NCBI RefSeq assembly: GCF_014172405.1
Contig: NZ_WNXC01000001.1
Span: forward strand, 1,116,001-1,180,000
Reading direction: 5' to 3'
Source of the DNA: Pedobacter gandavensis
Lineage (GTDB): Bacteria; Bacteroidota; Bacteroidia; Sphingobacteriales; Sphingobacteriaceae
DNA length: 64,000 bases
Every line of letters starts with the position of its first letter. Position 1 is the stretch's first letter. The position numbers and the translations under genes were made by a program. This document shows, one piece after another, positions 34,884 through 43,626 of this stretch. The notes beneath the pieces are model-generated. The model was not told the DNA's origin, ran no database searches, and was given only the letters and a program-made list of their open reading frames with translations.

Positions 34884-35945
34884 TTACTTTTGTAGGGTAT
34901 GCTGTTGATAGCTCAGGGGTGTAGTCCCTTTCAGTTTCTTAAACGCAGCGAAGAAAGTAGACTTTGAGTTAAAGCCCACCTCATAACCTATAGATTCCAA
35001 GGTAAGGCGGTGATCCGTTGAGATGATCTTGCAAGCTTCATTAATCCTGAATTCATTGACAAAGGTTGTAAAGTTTTTTCCCAAATTATCATTCAAGAAC
35101 TGTGACAATTGATGACTGCTTACATTTATCCCTTTTGATAAATCACTTAATTTTAAGTCCGGATTTCTGTAAATCTCCTGTTCTGTCATGACCCTTTCCA
35201 GTTTCCCTAGCAAAATTCCAACTTCTTCTTCATTCACTTTTTTGCCTGAATATTTATTTGGATTGAGCAGAAACAGGTCGTCGGTTTTCTTTCTATACAA
35301 AAGCACCGAAATAATCAGGTATAAGATCAGGGAAAAACCAATTGCACCACTGATATAGGACGTAAATGGTGCCCGGATCAGGCTTAGGAAAAAGGCAATA
35401 AAAATCACTACATTCCCAAAAAAGATCATCAGCAACCAGGTTTCAGCAGGAGTCAACTGCTGCCCTTTACTGAACATTTTTTTCAGGATTCCTTTGATCA
35501 CAAAAGCCGACATAACGATATAAACAAACCATTGCAAATAAATAATCTTGCTAAAGTATTGGTTCCAAAGCAATGAATAATCTTCATAAGGATAGCATAT
35601 ACCTGTCACAAGTACCACCAGAAATAAGGAAGCTATCATCCATTTCCAGGATTCCGGAATTAACTCCAAGCCCTTAACTGTAGATTTTAGAAAACAATAA
35701 AGGAAAGGGCCGATAAAAAAGCAGGCGGAAAGACCAATCTGCAGGTATATTTTCGGCAGATTACCATCAAAATATATAAACACTGATTTACCAATCCGCA
35801 CACTTAGGACAAACAGCAGGGCGCCCAGGAAATAATTGCTCAGGTACTTTTTTCTGGTGAAAAAAGAAAAGTATAAGCTTAGAATAAGCCCGTTAAAGGC
35901 TCCTAATACACTGAAAAAAAACAAGAATTCCTTACCGAAGTTCAT
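34884..35945 (-). CDS. Membrane-bound AraC family regulator
   Basis: The N-terminal 215 or so residues form about seven membrane helices (FLFFFSVLGAFNGLILSLYF onward). The C-terminal helix-turn-helix pair lies at about 245-350: LKLSDLSKGINVSSHQLSQF, LNDNLGKNFTTFVNEFRINE and LESIGYEVGFNSKSTFFAAF, ending KKLKGTTPLSYQQ. This class, 7TM plus AraC, senses from the membrane and acts on DNA directly. It probably controls the beta-barrel receptor gene downstream on the same strand, which is inferred from position only. Confidence 0.9.
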   Translation of the reverse strand: MNFGKEFLFFFSVLGAFNGLILSLYFSFFTRKKYLSNYFLGALLFVLSVRIGKSVFIYFDGNLPKIYLQIGLSACFFIGPFLYCFLKSTVKGLELIPESWKWMIASLFLVVLVTGICYPYEDYSLLWNQYFSKIIYLQWFVYIVMSAFVIKGILKKMFSKGQQLTPAETWLLMIFFGNVVIFIAFFLSLIRAPFTSYISGAIGFSLILYLIISVLLYRKKTDDLFLLNPNKYSGKKVNEEEVGILLGKLERVMTEQEIYRNPDLKLSDLSKGINVSSHQLSQFLNDNLGKNFTTFVNEFRINEACKIISTDHRLTLESIGYEVGFNSKSTFFAAFKKLKGTTPLSYQQHTLQK

Positions 35946-35992
35946 AAATTGGCTATGGGTGGTGGTACCTCAAATATACTTTTTTTATACAA

Positions 35993-36302
35993 TTAATCTT
36001 CCCGGCTACCATCATGGGCCATTCTTACCATTTTAGGTGTGAATTTAGCGACCACATCAATCAGCTCTTTTTGAGCTTCCATCACCAGATTGATGTCTTT
36101 GTAAGCCATTGGAGCCTCGTCTAAACCTGCACCAATTAATGCCAGGTTAGTAGCTTCAACAGGCAATTTACAGTTTTCTTTAGCCAGTTTGGTGTAATAG
36201 TCAGCTAAAGTTGCACCCAATCCACGGGAACCAGAGTGGCTAAGCAAAGCCAGACAACTACCTTTTTCAATATTCAGGACCTCATCTCTTTTTTCAAGAA
36301 AA
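35993..36302 (-). pseudogene. rtcB: Collapsed rtcB (RNA-splicing ligase) gene
   Basis: Reading leftward from about 36302, the frame gives FLEKRDEVLNIEKGSCLALL, then SHSGSRGLGATLADYYTKLA, the RtcB core with the metal-site SHSGSRG motif. After CKLPVEATNLA it jumps to LIGAGLDEAPMAYKDINLVM, which is near the RtcB C-terminus, and ends MVRMAHDGSRED. Intact RtcB has about 400-480 residues. The N-terminal part and a large internal block, with the catalytic histidine, are missing. The frame has no ATG. The upstream breakpoint joins directly to the WYL remnant at 36306. Confidence 0.8.
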
Positions 36303-36305
36303 AGA

Positions 36306-36654
36306 AGGGTCCGAAATTGCTGCCCCTTGCTCTTGATCGGATCATCGAATTTCAGGAATTCCCAAATAAACCCTATGTTGAATATAAGGGCATAGATTTT
36401 GACCGTTATTTTGAAGACCTGCTTGGGGTAACCAAATCTCCTACATCCTAACTAAGCCATGGCATCATAGTCAGCAAGTCTTGAAAGAGGAGTCTGATGG
36501 CTTGATCTTTAGAGTTGATGTAGTCTTAAACTTTGAGCTGGAAAGGGAAATTCTTGGCTTCGGTGAATGCATGAAAGTATTGGCACCTCGAAGTCTCGCT
36601 TCCAGAATTCAAAAAAGACTTGTTGAATCCGCCAAACAGTATGAAACCGATTAG
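36306..36654 (+). pseudogene. Remnant of a WYL-domain transcriptional regulator
   Basis: The first piece reads KGPKLLPLALDRIIEFQEF, then YVEYKGIDFDRYFEDLLGVT, the end of a WYL domain and start of its C-terminal extension, until a TAA at about 36451. A second piece in another frame reads WHHSQQVLKEESDGLIFRVD, then FELEREILGFGECMKVLAPR, ending at TAG 36654, which is the usual WYL regulator C-terminus. The DNA-binding N-terminus and part of the middle are lost. WYL regulators often stand divergent from rtcB, as here. Confidence 0.7.
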
Positions 36655-36694
36655 CGCATAAATGAGCTAATCGGTTAGCACCAATTTCAAAACA

Positions 36695-38098
36695 TTAATT
36701 TAAAATTGGTTTATTATCATAAACAGCAGATACCTGTCGCTGTAACCAGATGGTCATCCAGGCAGAGCCCATTCTACTGGAAATTGCTTCTTCCCTACCT
36801 AAATAACTATTCTCAGAATCACCAATATAGGTATGTCCGTCGACAAACCGTTTTTGTTGTTGCAATACTTTATCGATATGCAGTTTTGCCCAATATTCTC
36901 CTTTATGCTTTTGCGAAAGGTTATCCCAGCCATAGGTATAAGCAGCGATATCCAGATTGGCAAAATTATCATAAACACCGAAACCCCAATCAGAACCTTC
37001 AGGGTAATAAACCTCAGCTGTTGCTTCACGATACATGGTACCACCGGGAGCCTTATAAGGCGGCGCAGAAAATGAATGTGTCGTTACCGAGTAGTAAATT
37101 TTATCAAGGTTAAAACGTGCGGCTTCTGGTATTGCTTTACCTGCCAATGAGAATATTATTGGCGCATTGATCATAGAGGCGAGGGCATTGTATTGCGGAT
37201 GAATTATACCATGATTGATTACAAAACCAGGCTCCTCCATGTTATAGCCATTAACCCAGCTACTAACCGGCCGGCCATGTATAATTCTTTGGTTATTTAA
37301 ATCAGAAGGCAAAGAGGTAGATGCAATCAAATATTCAACAGACTTGTATAACCATTTGTTCGAGTTTGGATGATTCGGTAACATTACTGCAGCCAGGTAC
37401 AACAATTCAGCGTTCCAGGCGTCCTCTTCGATTTTAGAGTCACCAGGGAAAAGTACTTTTCCTGTGCTGTCTTTAAAATAAAGCGGTGCTGTAGGAAGAA
37501 AACGATTTGCTTCAGAAACCATCATTTTCATGATATTAGTTTGATCTTTGGTTGAAAATTCATCCCAAAAGAGCCAAGCTGTATATCCCGAATAATAGGC
37601 CCAATGTGCTGCCTGCCAATCGCCACCCCATACTTTACGTTTACCATTGACTTTATGATCATAAGCCACTGAACGGATCATCAGCATCATTTTATCTTTA
37701 GCTTCTTTCAATGACACACCTGTTACAGCGGGATCATATATCCCTGTTTTAATGGCAATACCGATACCGAATGCCATTGCTGCAGGAAAACGGTATCGGT
37801 ATTCATTTACCTTAGATTTACTTTTCAAGTCAAGATAACCGCTGGAATCGATCTGATATCTTTTTACATCGTTAAACCAGGCAGTGAGTGCAAACTTATT
37901 GGCATTGAGTAATGCCGTTTTTACTGCATTTGTTACTTTATTACGAGGCACTTTTTTTTGAAACTTGCTCCAATTAATCGGTGCTACCATTGTTGAGGAA
38001 TCAGTATTTGCGCTCGCTGTACTGATTTGGCTTTTCGCAGATGCTACTCCTGGAATCAGTAATAAAATGGCCGCGATTATTTTTAAATGGTATTTCAT
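36695..38098 (-). CDS. Exported alpha/alpha-toroid protein, putative polysaccharide lyase or hydrolase
   Basis: The ATG at 38098 gives a signal peptide (MKYHLKIIAAILLLIPGVAS); the upstream TTG was rejected. The mature protein is helical with aromatic-rich repeats: WGGDWQAAHWAYYSGYTAWL, EEDAWNAELLYLAAVMLPNH, FVINHGIIHPQYNALAS and YPEGSDWGFGVYDNFANLD. The pattern is that of (alpha/alpha) toroid enzymes such as heparinase- or alginate-lyase-like families, though I cannot place it in one. It is the last gene of the minus-strand locus and probably acts in the periplasm on the imported or surface-bound glycan. Confidence 0.65.
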   Translation of the reverse strand: MKYHLKIIAAILLLIPGVASAKSQISTASANTDSSTMVAPINWSKFQKKVPRNKVTNAVKTALLNANKFALTAWFNDVKRYQIDSSGYLDLKSKSKVNEYRYRFPAAMAFGIGIAIKTGIYDPAVTGVSLKEAKDKMMLMIRSVAYDHKVNGKRKVWGGDWQAAHWAYYSGYTAWLFWDEFSTKDQTNIMKMMVSEANRFLPTAPLYFKDSTGKVLFPGDSKIEEDAWNAELLYLAAVMLPNHPNSNKWLYKSVEYLIASTSLPSDLNNQRIIHGRPVSSWVNGYNMEEPGFVINHGIIHPQYNALASMINAPIIFSLAGKAIPEAARFNLDKIYYSVTTHSFSAPPYKAPGGTMYREATAEVYYPEGSDWGFGVYDNFANLDIAAYTYGWDNLSQKHKGEYWAKLHIDKVLQQQKRFVDGHTYIGDSENSYLGREEAISSRMGSAWMTIWLQRQVSAVYDNKPILN

Positions 38099-38211
38099 TT
38101 TATTCTTATCGTTCAAATTGTTGGTATCTAAATGTTAGGGTATGTTTTAAGTAATGATTGATCCGCTGAATGAATTCAATAAACTTCTACTCAGCGAATC
38201 AAACACAACCA

Positions 38212-39912
38212 CTAATTCAATAAAAATTCTGACTCAAACTGGTTCAAAAACGGATCACCATCAATACCAAAAGAAGCTAAATTTTTAATGTTCATCCAAT
38301 ACAAAATGTTCGCCCCTATTGAATAATTTGCTACAATAATAGACTTGTCCTTTGCATTTGGATCAGCTACTACCGAGGCTGGCACATCTGTACCCATTGC
38401 AATCCATTTGTAGCTTCCTTTTAACACCATATTGTATCCTCCCGGAGCCTTATTTGTCAGTATCCCCTCTCCTCCCTCATCTATCGGCCAATAACCTGTT
38501 AAGTTTACATAATTAGGGTGCTGTCTCATGTCCTTTAAACCTTTATTAGCCACTAAAGTTGCCGCATCCAGGGCTACATTAAAATAACAGAGGTCTGCCG
38601 CCTGGAAATTTAGTGCGGTATTAACACCATATACACTTCTATAGCCAATAGTTAATTTTTCCTGCGTACTCAAATTACCCTTGGAACTGATATTTGTGCT
38701 GGTTACCGCAACACCATCCAAAAAGGTGGTCAGTGTTCTGGTACTTGTATTCACATATTTTACAGTAATGGCGATCGTATGCCAGGATCCATCAGCCGCG
38801 GTTCCACCAGTAAATTCTGAGGTAGCACCTCCACCATTCGCCGAGCCACCAACAACACATAAATACGAATTACCTCCTTGTCTAAGCACCCATCCTGTTC
38901 CGGTAGTACCCAGAACATCAGTACTCTTCGAAAGAAAACCTGGATATGAAGTTTGTCCATTAAACTTTACCTGCATCTGCACGGTAAAATCTTGTGTACT
39001 TCCAGAATTATACAAACCATTATCATTAGGAACCTCTGCAATTACATCTGTACCTTTAAACAATACGGTATTAAAACCCGTTTTTTTCAATTCCTTTTCT
39101 TTAAAAGCTGGATGAGCAGCTATAAAAAATCCATTTTTTGGATCAACACTGCTTCCACCATGATTTGTAGTCACAATGACCAGCCAATCTTCATTAGCAT
39201 AATTTTTTCTGGCTTTTAATGCGGTTAAAATATTACCCACATAGGCATCAGTTTTAACAATGGCATCCTTGTAATTACTATTTGTTGACAAGTAACCGCC
39301 GTTTACGCCTGCAGCTTCTACATCCCTAAAGTTAACAATCATAGCCCCTAACAAATTTTGGGTATTCAAAATATTAACGGTAGAATCTTTTACTGCCAGA
39401 TCCGTAGAGACTATAGGTGAAAAATCAGTGTTTTTCATATAGTTACGCAAAGGATCCCAAGGCGTAACCAATGCCGTTTTCACATTTTTAAACTGTGTAA
39501 TATAATCGAACACATTTCTGTAGGAGGTAATACTACCTTCAAAATCCCCGTTCCCGGCACTTAAATCTTTGTCAAAGGTATTTTGACTGATTAAATGTTT
39601 ATTGTAACCAACACCTGTTAATATAGAAGCCCAGGCCGCCGCATCGGTAGCTACCGAAGAAGTGAGTACATTATAGCTATATTTTGAGCTTTTTTGAAGT
39701 GCTGAAATATTGGTCGGTGCCACAGTTTGTAATTCAGCACCTGTTAAACCATCGATACTGATCACTAATACCTTACGTTGCAAAGTTGTTGTCCGTACTA
39801 ATTCTTCATATACTGGTGCTGGGTTAGCATATTTTTTACAGCCCATGAATCCCAGCAATAAAAACGCTCCGGCTACAAATAGGATGTTGTATTTCTTTAT
39901 ATTCTTATTCAT
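38212..39912 (-). CDS. DUF4983 lipoprotein: alkaline-phosphatase-like plus LamG-like domains
   Basis: The lipoprotein signal ends LLLGFMGCKKY (Cys 25). Residues about 46-265 follow the alkaline-phosphatase superfamily: KVLVISIDGL (D54), VATDAAAWASILTGVGYNKH (candidate nucleophile T89), NFRDVEAAG (D197) and TTNHGG, where the usual DHG is NHG at residues 250-252. A LamG/concanavalin-A-like jellyroll with DUF4983 follows, and the C-terminus is IVANYSIGANILYWMNIKN. It probably binds or acts on glycan at the surface. It is paralogous to the protein at 41882, with the M60 gene between them. Confidence 0.75.
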   Translation of the reverse strand: MNKNIKKYNILFVAGAFLLLGFMGCKKYANPAPVYEELVRTTTLQRKVLVISIDGLTGAELQTVAPTNISALQKSSKYSYNVLTSSVATDAAAWASILTGVGYNKHLISQNTFDKDLSAGNGDFEGSITSYRNVFDYITQFKNVKTALVTPWDPLRNYMKNTDFSPIVSTDLAVKDSTVNILNTQNLLGAMIVNFRDVEAAGVNGGYLSTNSNYKDAIVKTDAYVGNILTALKARKNYANEDWLVIVTTNHGGSSVDPKNGFFIAAHPAFKEKELKKTGFNTVLFKGTDVIAEVPNDNGLYNSGSTQDFTVQMQVKFNGQTSYPGFLSKSTDVLGTTGTGWVLRQGGNSYLCVVGGSANGGGATSEFTGGTAADGSWHTIAITVKYVNTSTRTLTTFLDGVAVTSTNISSKGNLSTQEKLTIGYRSVYGVNTALNFQAADLCYFNVALDAATLVANKGLKDMRQHPNYVNLTGYWPIDEGGEGILTNKAPGGYNMVLKGSYKWIAMGTDVPASVVADPNAKDKSIIVANYSIGANILYWMNIKNLASFGIDGDPFLNQFESEFLLN

Positions 39913-39924
39913 ATTCTGAGTTCA

Positions 39925-41871
39925 TTAAGGTTTAATAAGATTACATTCTGATAAATTACAGGAAACTGCATTTGCCCCGTTTTTTATGACCACTTTAACA
40001 TATTTAGTGCTGATTTTGCCATCAGGGAAGTTATAATTATATACGGCCGTTGTTTGCGGTAAGGTAGTCGTGCCAACACTGGTATAATTTACATTATCCG
40101 TACTGGTAAATATCTCTACATCTTTCACATAACCTGTACTAACATTCTGACGCTGCGCAAAGGTTACCCCTTTAATTAGCATTGGTGCCGGAGAATTAGT
40201 TGCGAGTGTAATCGCAATGGGAAAAGTTTGTGCTGCCGTTGGTGCGGGGCTGGTTTGCGAGGACCAGTAAGAACTTGTAGAAACCACACCATCAATTAAA
40301 TTAGTTACATTACCGTCGTTTGATTGCGAAGAACTCGCGCTTACGGTTGTGGTGTAAATAATGGATCCGGTTCCACCGGTTTTTGTCAGAGGATTATAAG
40401 TCCATATTGCTTTGGTTAGTGGCGGATATTTAGCCGAAACTTTAGCCACAACAGCATCACTAATCAGAATACCCCAAGCACCAAAAAATGGCGACAAATC
40501 AGTCTGAGTATAATCTGATAGTTTTTCATAAACAAAATTGTGCTTAAGAATATCCGATGAATTTAAGCGGTCGGCATGGCGAGCCTCCTTGTATAAATAG
40601 GTCATTGCTCCGTAACCATACAATTCCAGAATTTGCACAAAAGGCGTCATCCGTCTAAAAGGGTCGTTCATTGCCACATCCCGGTCGAAGTCCTTCAGTC
40701 CAGCTGTGCCTGCATAGGTAATCGCCAATGGGAAATTACTATTAACCGCTCTGTGCAGGCCACTGTAATTAGCTCCGATTCTATTGGCGACTTTAAAACT
40801 GAAAAGGTTATTGGTGGTTTCGCCCAGGGTGCTCCAGCTCCAGGCGCTTGTTTGCTGACAGTTGTGACCAAATTCATGGTAAGAGCCCCAATTTCCTGTC
40901 CCGTTGCTGCTAAGGTTTTTTAAACTGGTAAAACTACCAAACCATTCATTATCATTTTGCCCCACAAAAGGAAAACCACTGTGACCATAACCCAGGCTCA
41001 ACTGTATATCCAATACGCCGCGCCAGGCACCTTGCGGGCTTCTGTCTATTGCATCAACAGCATTATCAGATAAGCCCATCCAGCCATTATAGTCTAATTC
41101 AAACACATCATTCCATTTACTCATCACCAACCCAGGTTGAGTATATGGTTCAGTTGGCGAATTAAATGCAGCTACAACCTTGTCGCGGGGAACTAAAAAG
41201 ATAACACGATTGCTTCTTAATTCCAACCATGGCACTTTGGAAGCTTTAACCTGCTCCATCCAGACGGCATCGTTACTTTTCCCCAGAATAAAATCCGGTG
41301 AAACACAAGCTCCAGAAATACTGAACTCTACCGGAACTGCATAAGCATGGCTGGCACGAATATAAATGGTACCGCCATACAGGTTACGGACAAAATTATT
41401 ACCTGCATAAAGTTGCTGGCGCATATAAATTACGGGATCTCTCAATAAAGGAGATTTACCAGAAAGATCGTCAGTTTGTCCGCCGATTTGAACAACCAGC
41501 CCTTCGATACCCTGAGGCACTACGATCTTGATCAGTTCGCCTGGAGCAGCATAATATCCAGTACTAAACTGCGGTTCTGGAGCCACAGAGATCCGTAAAT
41601 TACCTGCTGTTTGATCCGTATAATTTAAATCTAAAGTAAACTTTGCATCTTGTACCCGGGGTTCTGATGGATCAACCAAACCTGGAAAAACTCTCGCCTG
41701 ACTGTATTTTGATTTATCGATAACCTTCATATTGGTATCAATACTACCTGTAGCTATATTGCCTGAATTGTCTGGGTATCCATCCGGGATATTGTACCCG
41801 TATTTTTTGCAAGCCGTCATTGTCAATAACAAAATGGTCACAAATATTTTAGTGAGTTGATTAAATTTCAT
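39925..41871 (-). CDS. M60-like (enhancin-type) metallopeptidase lipoprotein with F5/8C domain
   Basis: The ATG at 41871 gives a lipoprotein signal (ILLLTMTACKKYG, Cys 21) and a gap of 10 bases from the upstream gene; the ATG at 41913 would overlap it. The zinc motif is H332-E-F-G-H336, followed by E351 in LGETTNN, the gluzincin pattern of M60-like peptidases. The N-terminal 60-230 residues hold the M60 beta-domain (LRISVAPEPQFSTGYYAAPG). The C-terminal 510-648 residues form an F5/8 type C carbohydrate-binding domain (NLIDGVVSTSSYWSSQ). M60 enzymes cut mucin-like glycoproteins, so this gene suggests a glycoprotein substrate. Confidence 0.85.
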   Translation of the reverse strand: MKFNQLTKIFVTILLLTMTACKKYGYNIPDGYPDNSGNIATGSIDTNMKVIDKSKYSQARVFPGLVDPSEPRVQDAKFTLDLNYTDQTAGNLRISVAPEPQFSTGYYAAPGELIKIVVPQGIEGLVVQIGGQTDDLSGKSPLLRDPVIYMRQQLYAGNNFVRNLYGGTIYIRASHAYAVPVEFSISGACVSPDFILGKSNDAVWMEQVKASKVPWLELRSNRVIFLVPRDKVVAAFNSPTEPYTQPGLVMSKWNDVFELDYNGWMGLSDNAVDAIDRSPQGAWRGVLDIQLSLGYGHSGFPFVGQNDNEWFGSFTSLKNLSSNGTGNWGSYHEFGHNCQQTSAWSWSTLGETTNNLFSFKVANRIGANYSGLHRAVNSNFPLAITYAGTAGLKDFDRDVAMNDPFRRMTPFVQILELYGYGAMTYLYKEARHADRLNSSDILKHNFVYEKLSDYTQTDLSPFFGAWGILISDAVVAKVSAKYPPLTKAIWTYNPLTKTGGTGSIIYTTTVSASSSQSNDGNVTNLIDGVVSTSSYWSSQTSPAPTAAQTFPIAITLATNSPAPMLIKGVTFAQRQNVSTGYVKDVEIFTSTDNVNYTSVGTTTLPQTTAVYNYNFPDGKISTKYVKVVIKNGANAVSCNLSECNLIKP

Positions 41872-41881
41872 GCTACAATTT

Positions 41882-43597
41882 TTAATTGATTGGAAAAGTA
41901 ACTGTTGGTACATATAGTTTACCCATTAAGCCCCATTGCGATGGAACGGCGATATTTAGCCAATTGTAAATTAGTATTGGAATATCTACACCGTTAGGTA
42001 CAGCAGTATATGCAGCGGCTGAAATTTCCGGAGAAATATTTGGCGAAATCTCTGAGAATGGAACAAACTGAACAGGACCAGAATAGGTCATGTCATTACC
42101 TTTACCCGAGGCATCTGCGGCTAGGGTTCCGCTGGTTTCGTCAAATGGCCAGTAGCCTATTAAATTACCAAAATAGGTATTCTCAGGTCTAATCTGAATA
42201 CGCATGTTTTTGATGACCTCAGCTGGGCTCATCGCTACATTAAAGATCGCCAGATCTTTAATCATAAAATTGGTGTTTTTCCCCAAATCTGCACCAATTC
42301 TTAATGGAGCTGTGTTGTCCCTGTTCGTTACTCCGATATTTGTACTGCTACGAGCAACGCCATCCAGATAAAAAGCAGTCGTTCTTGTACTCCCCGAGGT
42401 AGTTATGGTAATTGCATAAGTATGCCATTTACTATCATTCATTTGCTGGGTTCCATTCAGGGTACTGGCTCCGGTAAAACTTAGCTGTACGTTGTTACTT
42501 CCCCTAAAAAAGTCCCATCCTGCGCTGGAACCAAAAGTAACCTGCTTACCTAAGAACGGAGGAAAGCCACTTGCTGTACCAAGGTCATCCCTCATTTTAA
42601 ACATCATGGTGAAATTACCACTTACACCAAAGTTGCCTATGTTTGTATTACTGTTTAACAATGCTTTTGGGCTTATCGATGCATTTGAAGTGAAACGCGG
42701 CGCAGTCCCAAAATAAGGCAGGTTACTGATGTCTGGTTGGCTGATGGCGGTGACCACAAATTTGGGGTTATAAAATGCAACAAATGTGTTTCTCGAAAGA
42801 TCATCATAAATATTACTGCCGCCAGCAGAGGCCCCACCACCTTTATTAGAAGCGATCACAACCAGCCAATTTTCAGTAGCATACGTTTTTCTGGCTTTCA
42901 AGGCTTTCATAATTTCGCCAACATAGCCATCAATATTTTGTATCGCAGCTGTATAGCCTGGCGTTGTAGTGGTATAGCCAGCGCTGGCTCCCTCGACTTC
43001 GGCACTATGAAATTGGGCAACGAGTAACGAAGGGTCGTTTGTACTTAATTCTTCAACCACTGCTGCTTTTACAGCCGCATCGTCAGTTACCGTTTGTTTT
43101 ACCGAAGCATCAAGGGCTAAATTATCATTAAACCCAGCAGACGCTGCGATTGAAACCGCTCTAACATTACCTAAGCTTTCTTTTATCCTGGTAAAAATAG
43201 TTGGCGTTGCCTGCAAGTTCAGACCATTGAAGTTTTCGCTGATTACCTTGTGTTTAGTGTAATCTACACCGGTAAGCATGGTGGTCCAGGCAGCAGCATT
43301 GGTCAATTGATTATTCTGAAAATCAGCTAAACCATCATAGCTATAAATAGCTTTTTGGGTTATTGTGGTGATATTTGCTGGTGTTATTGATTCCAATACG
43401 GAACCTTTAACACCATCCATAATAATATACAATACCTTTTTACGGTTACTGCCCAATCCAGCAGTATCATTTTTAAATGATTCCGGTAATACGTTGTCAA
43501 AATTTTTATTGCAGCCAAAACTTAGCCCGATTAAGCCAATCAGGCCGGCCATGATGAAGATCTTAAGCTTAAGATCCGGATTAATAATTCTTTTCAT
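41882..43597 (-). CDS. DUF4983 lipoprotein, second copy with weaker phosphatase-like site
   Basis: The lipoprotein signal ends GLIGLSFGCNK (Cys 29). The alkaline-phosphatase-like domain keeps KVLYIIMDGVKG (D61) and LTNAAAWTTMLTGVDYTKH (T99). The metal-site DHG motif seen in active members reads SNKGGG here, so a key His is replaced by Lys. A LamG-like domain follows (MMFKMRDDLGTASGFPPFLG, KWHTYAITITTSG), with DUF4983 at the end (IPILIYNWLNIAVPS). The copy is probably catalytically inactive and binding-only, in contrast to the copy at 38212, which keeps the His. It lies just upstream of the M60 gene. Confidence 0.75.
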   Translation of the reverse strand: MKRIINPDLKLKIFIMAGLIGLIGLSFGCNKNFDNVLPESFKNDTAGLGSNRKKVLYIIMDGVKGSVLESITPANITTITQKAIYSYDGLADFQNNQLTNAAAWTTMLTGVDYTKHKVISENFNGLNLQATPTIFTRIKESLGNVRAVSIAASAGFNDNLALDASVKQTVTDDAAVKAAVVEELSTNDPSLLVAQFHSAEVEGASAGYTTTTPGYTAAIQNIDGYVGEIMKALKARKTYATENWLVVIASNKGGGASAGGSNIYDDLSRNTFVAFYNPKFVVTAISQPDISNLPYFGTAPRFTSNASISPKALLNSNTNIGNFGVSGNFTMMFKMRDDLGTASGFPPFLGKQVTFGSSAGWDFFRGSNNVQLSFTGASTLNGTQQMNDSKWHTYAITITTSGSTRTTAFYLDGVARSSTNIGVTNRDNTAPLRIGADLGKNTNFMIKDLAIFNVAMSPAEVIKNMRIQIRPENTYFGNLIGYWPFDETSGTLAADASGKGNDMTYSGPVQFVPFSEISPNISPEISAAAYTAVPNGVDIPILIYNWLNIAVPSQWGLMGKLYVPTVTFPIN

Positions 43598-43626
43598 TTC
43601 TATATTCCTTTCCTTTAAACCATTTA

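Noticed and set aside
36236..36451. Rightward frame that starts inside the rtcB remnant
   Set aside because: Its first 20 or so codons are antisense to RtcB sequence. Only the later part is a real WYL remnant, and it is reported as such.
40633..40923. Frames of 60-140 codons on the strand opposite the SusC/D locus genes
   Set aside because: They are shadows of strong genes, have no motifs of their own, and would need overlapping translation.
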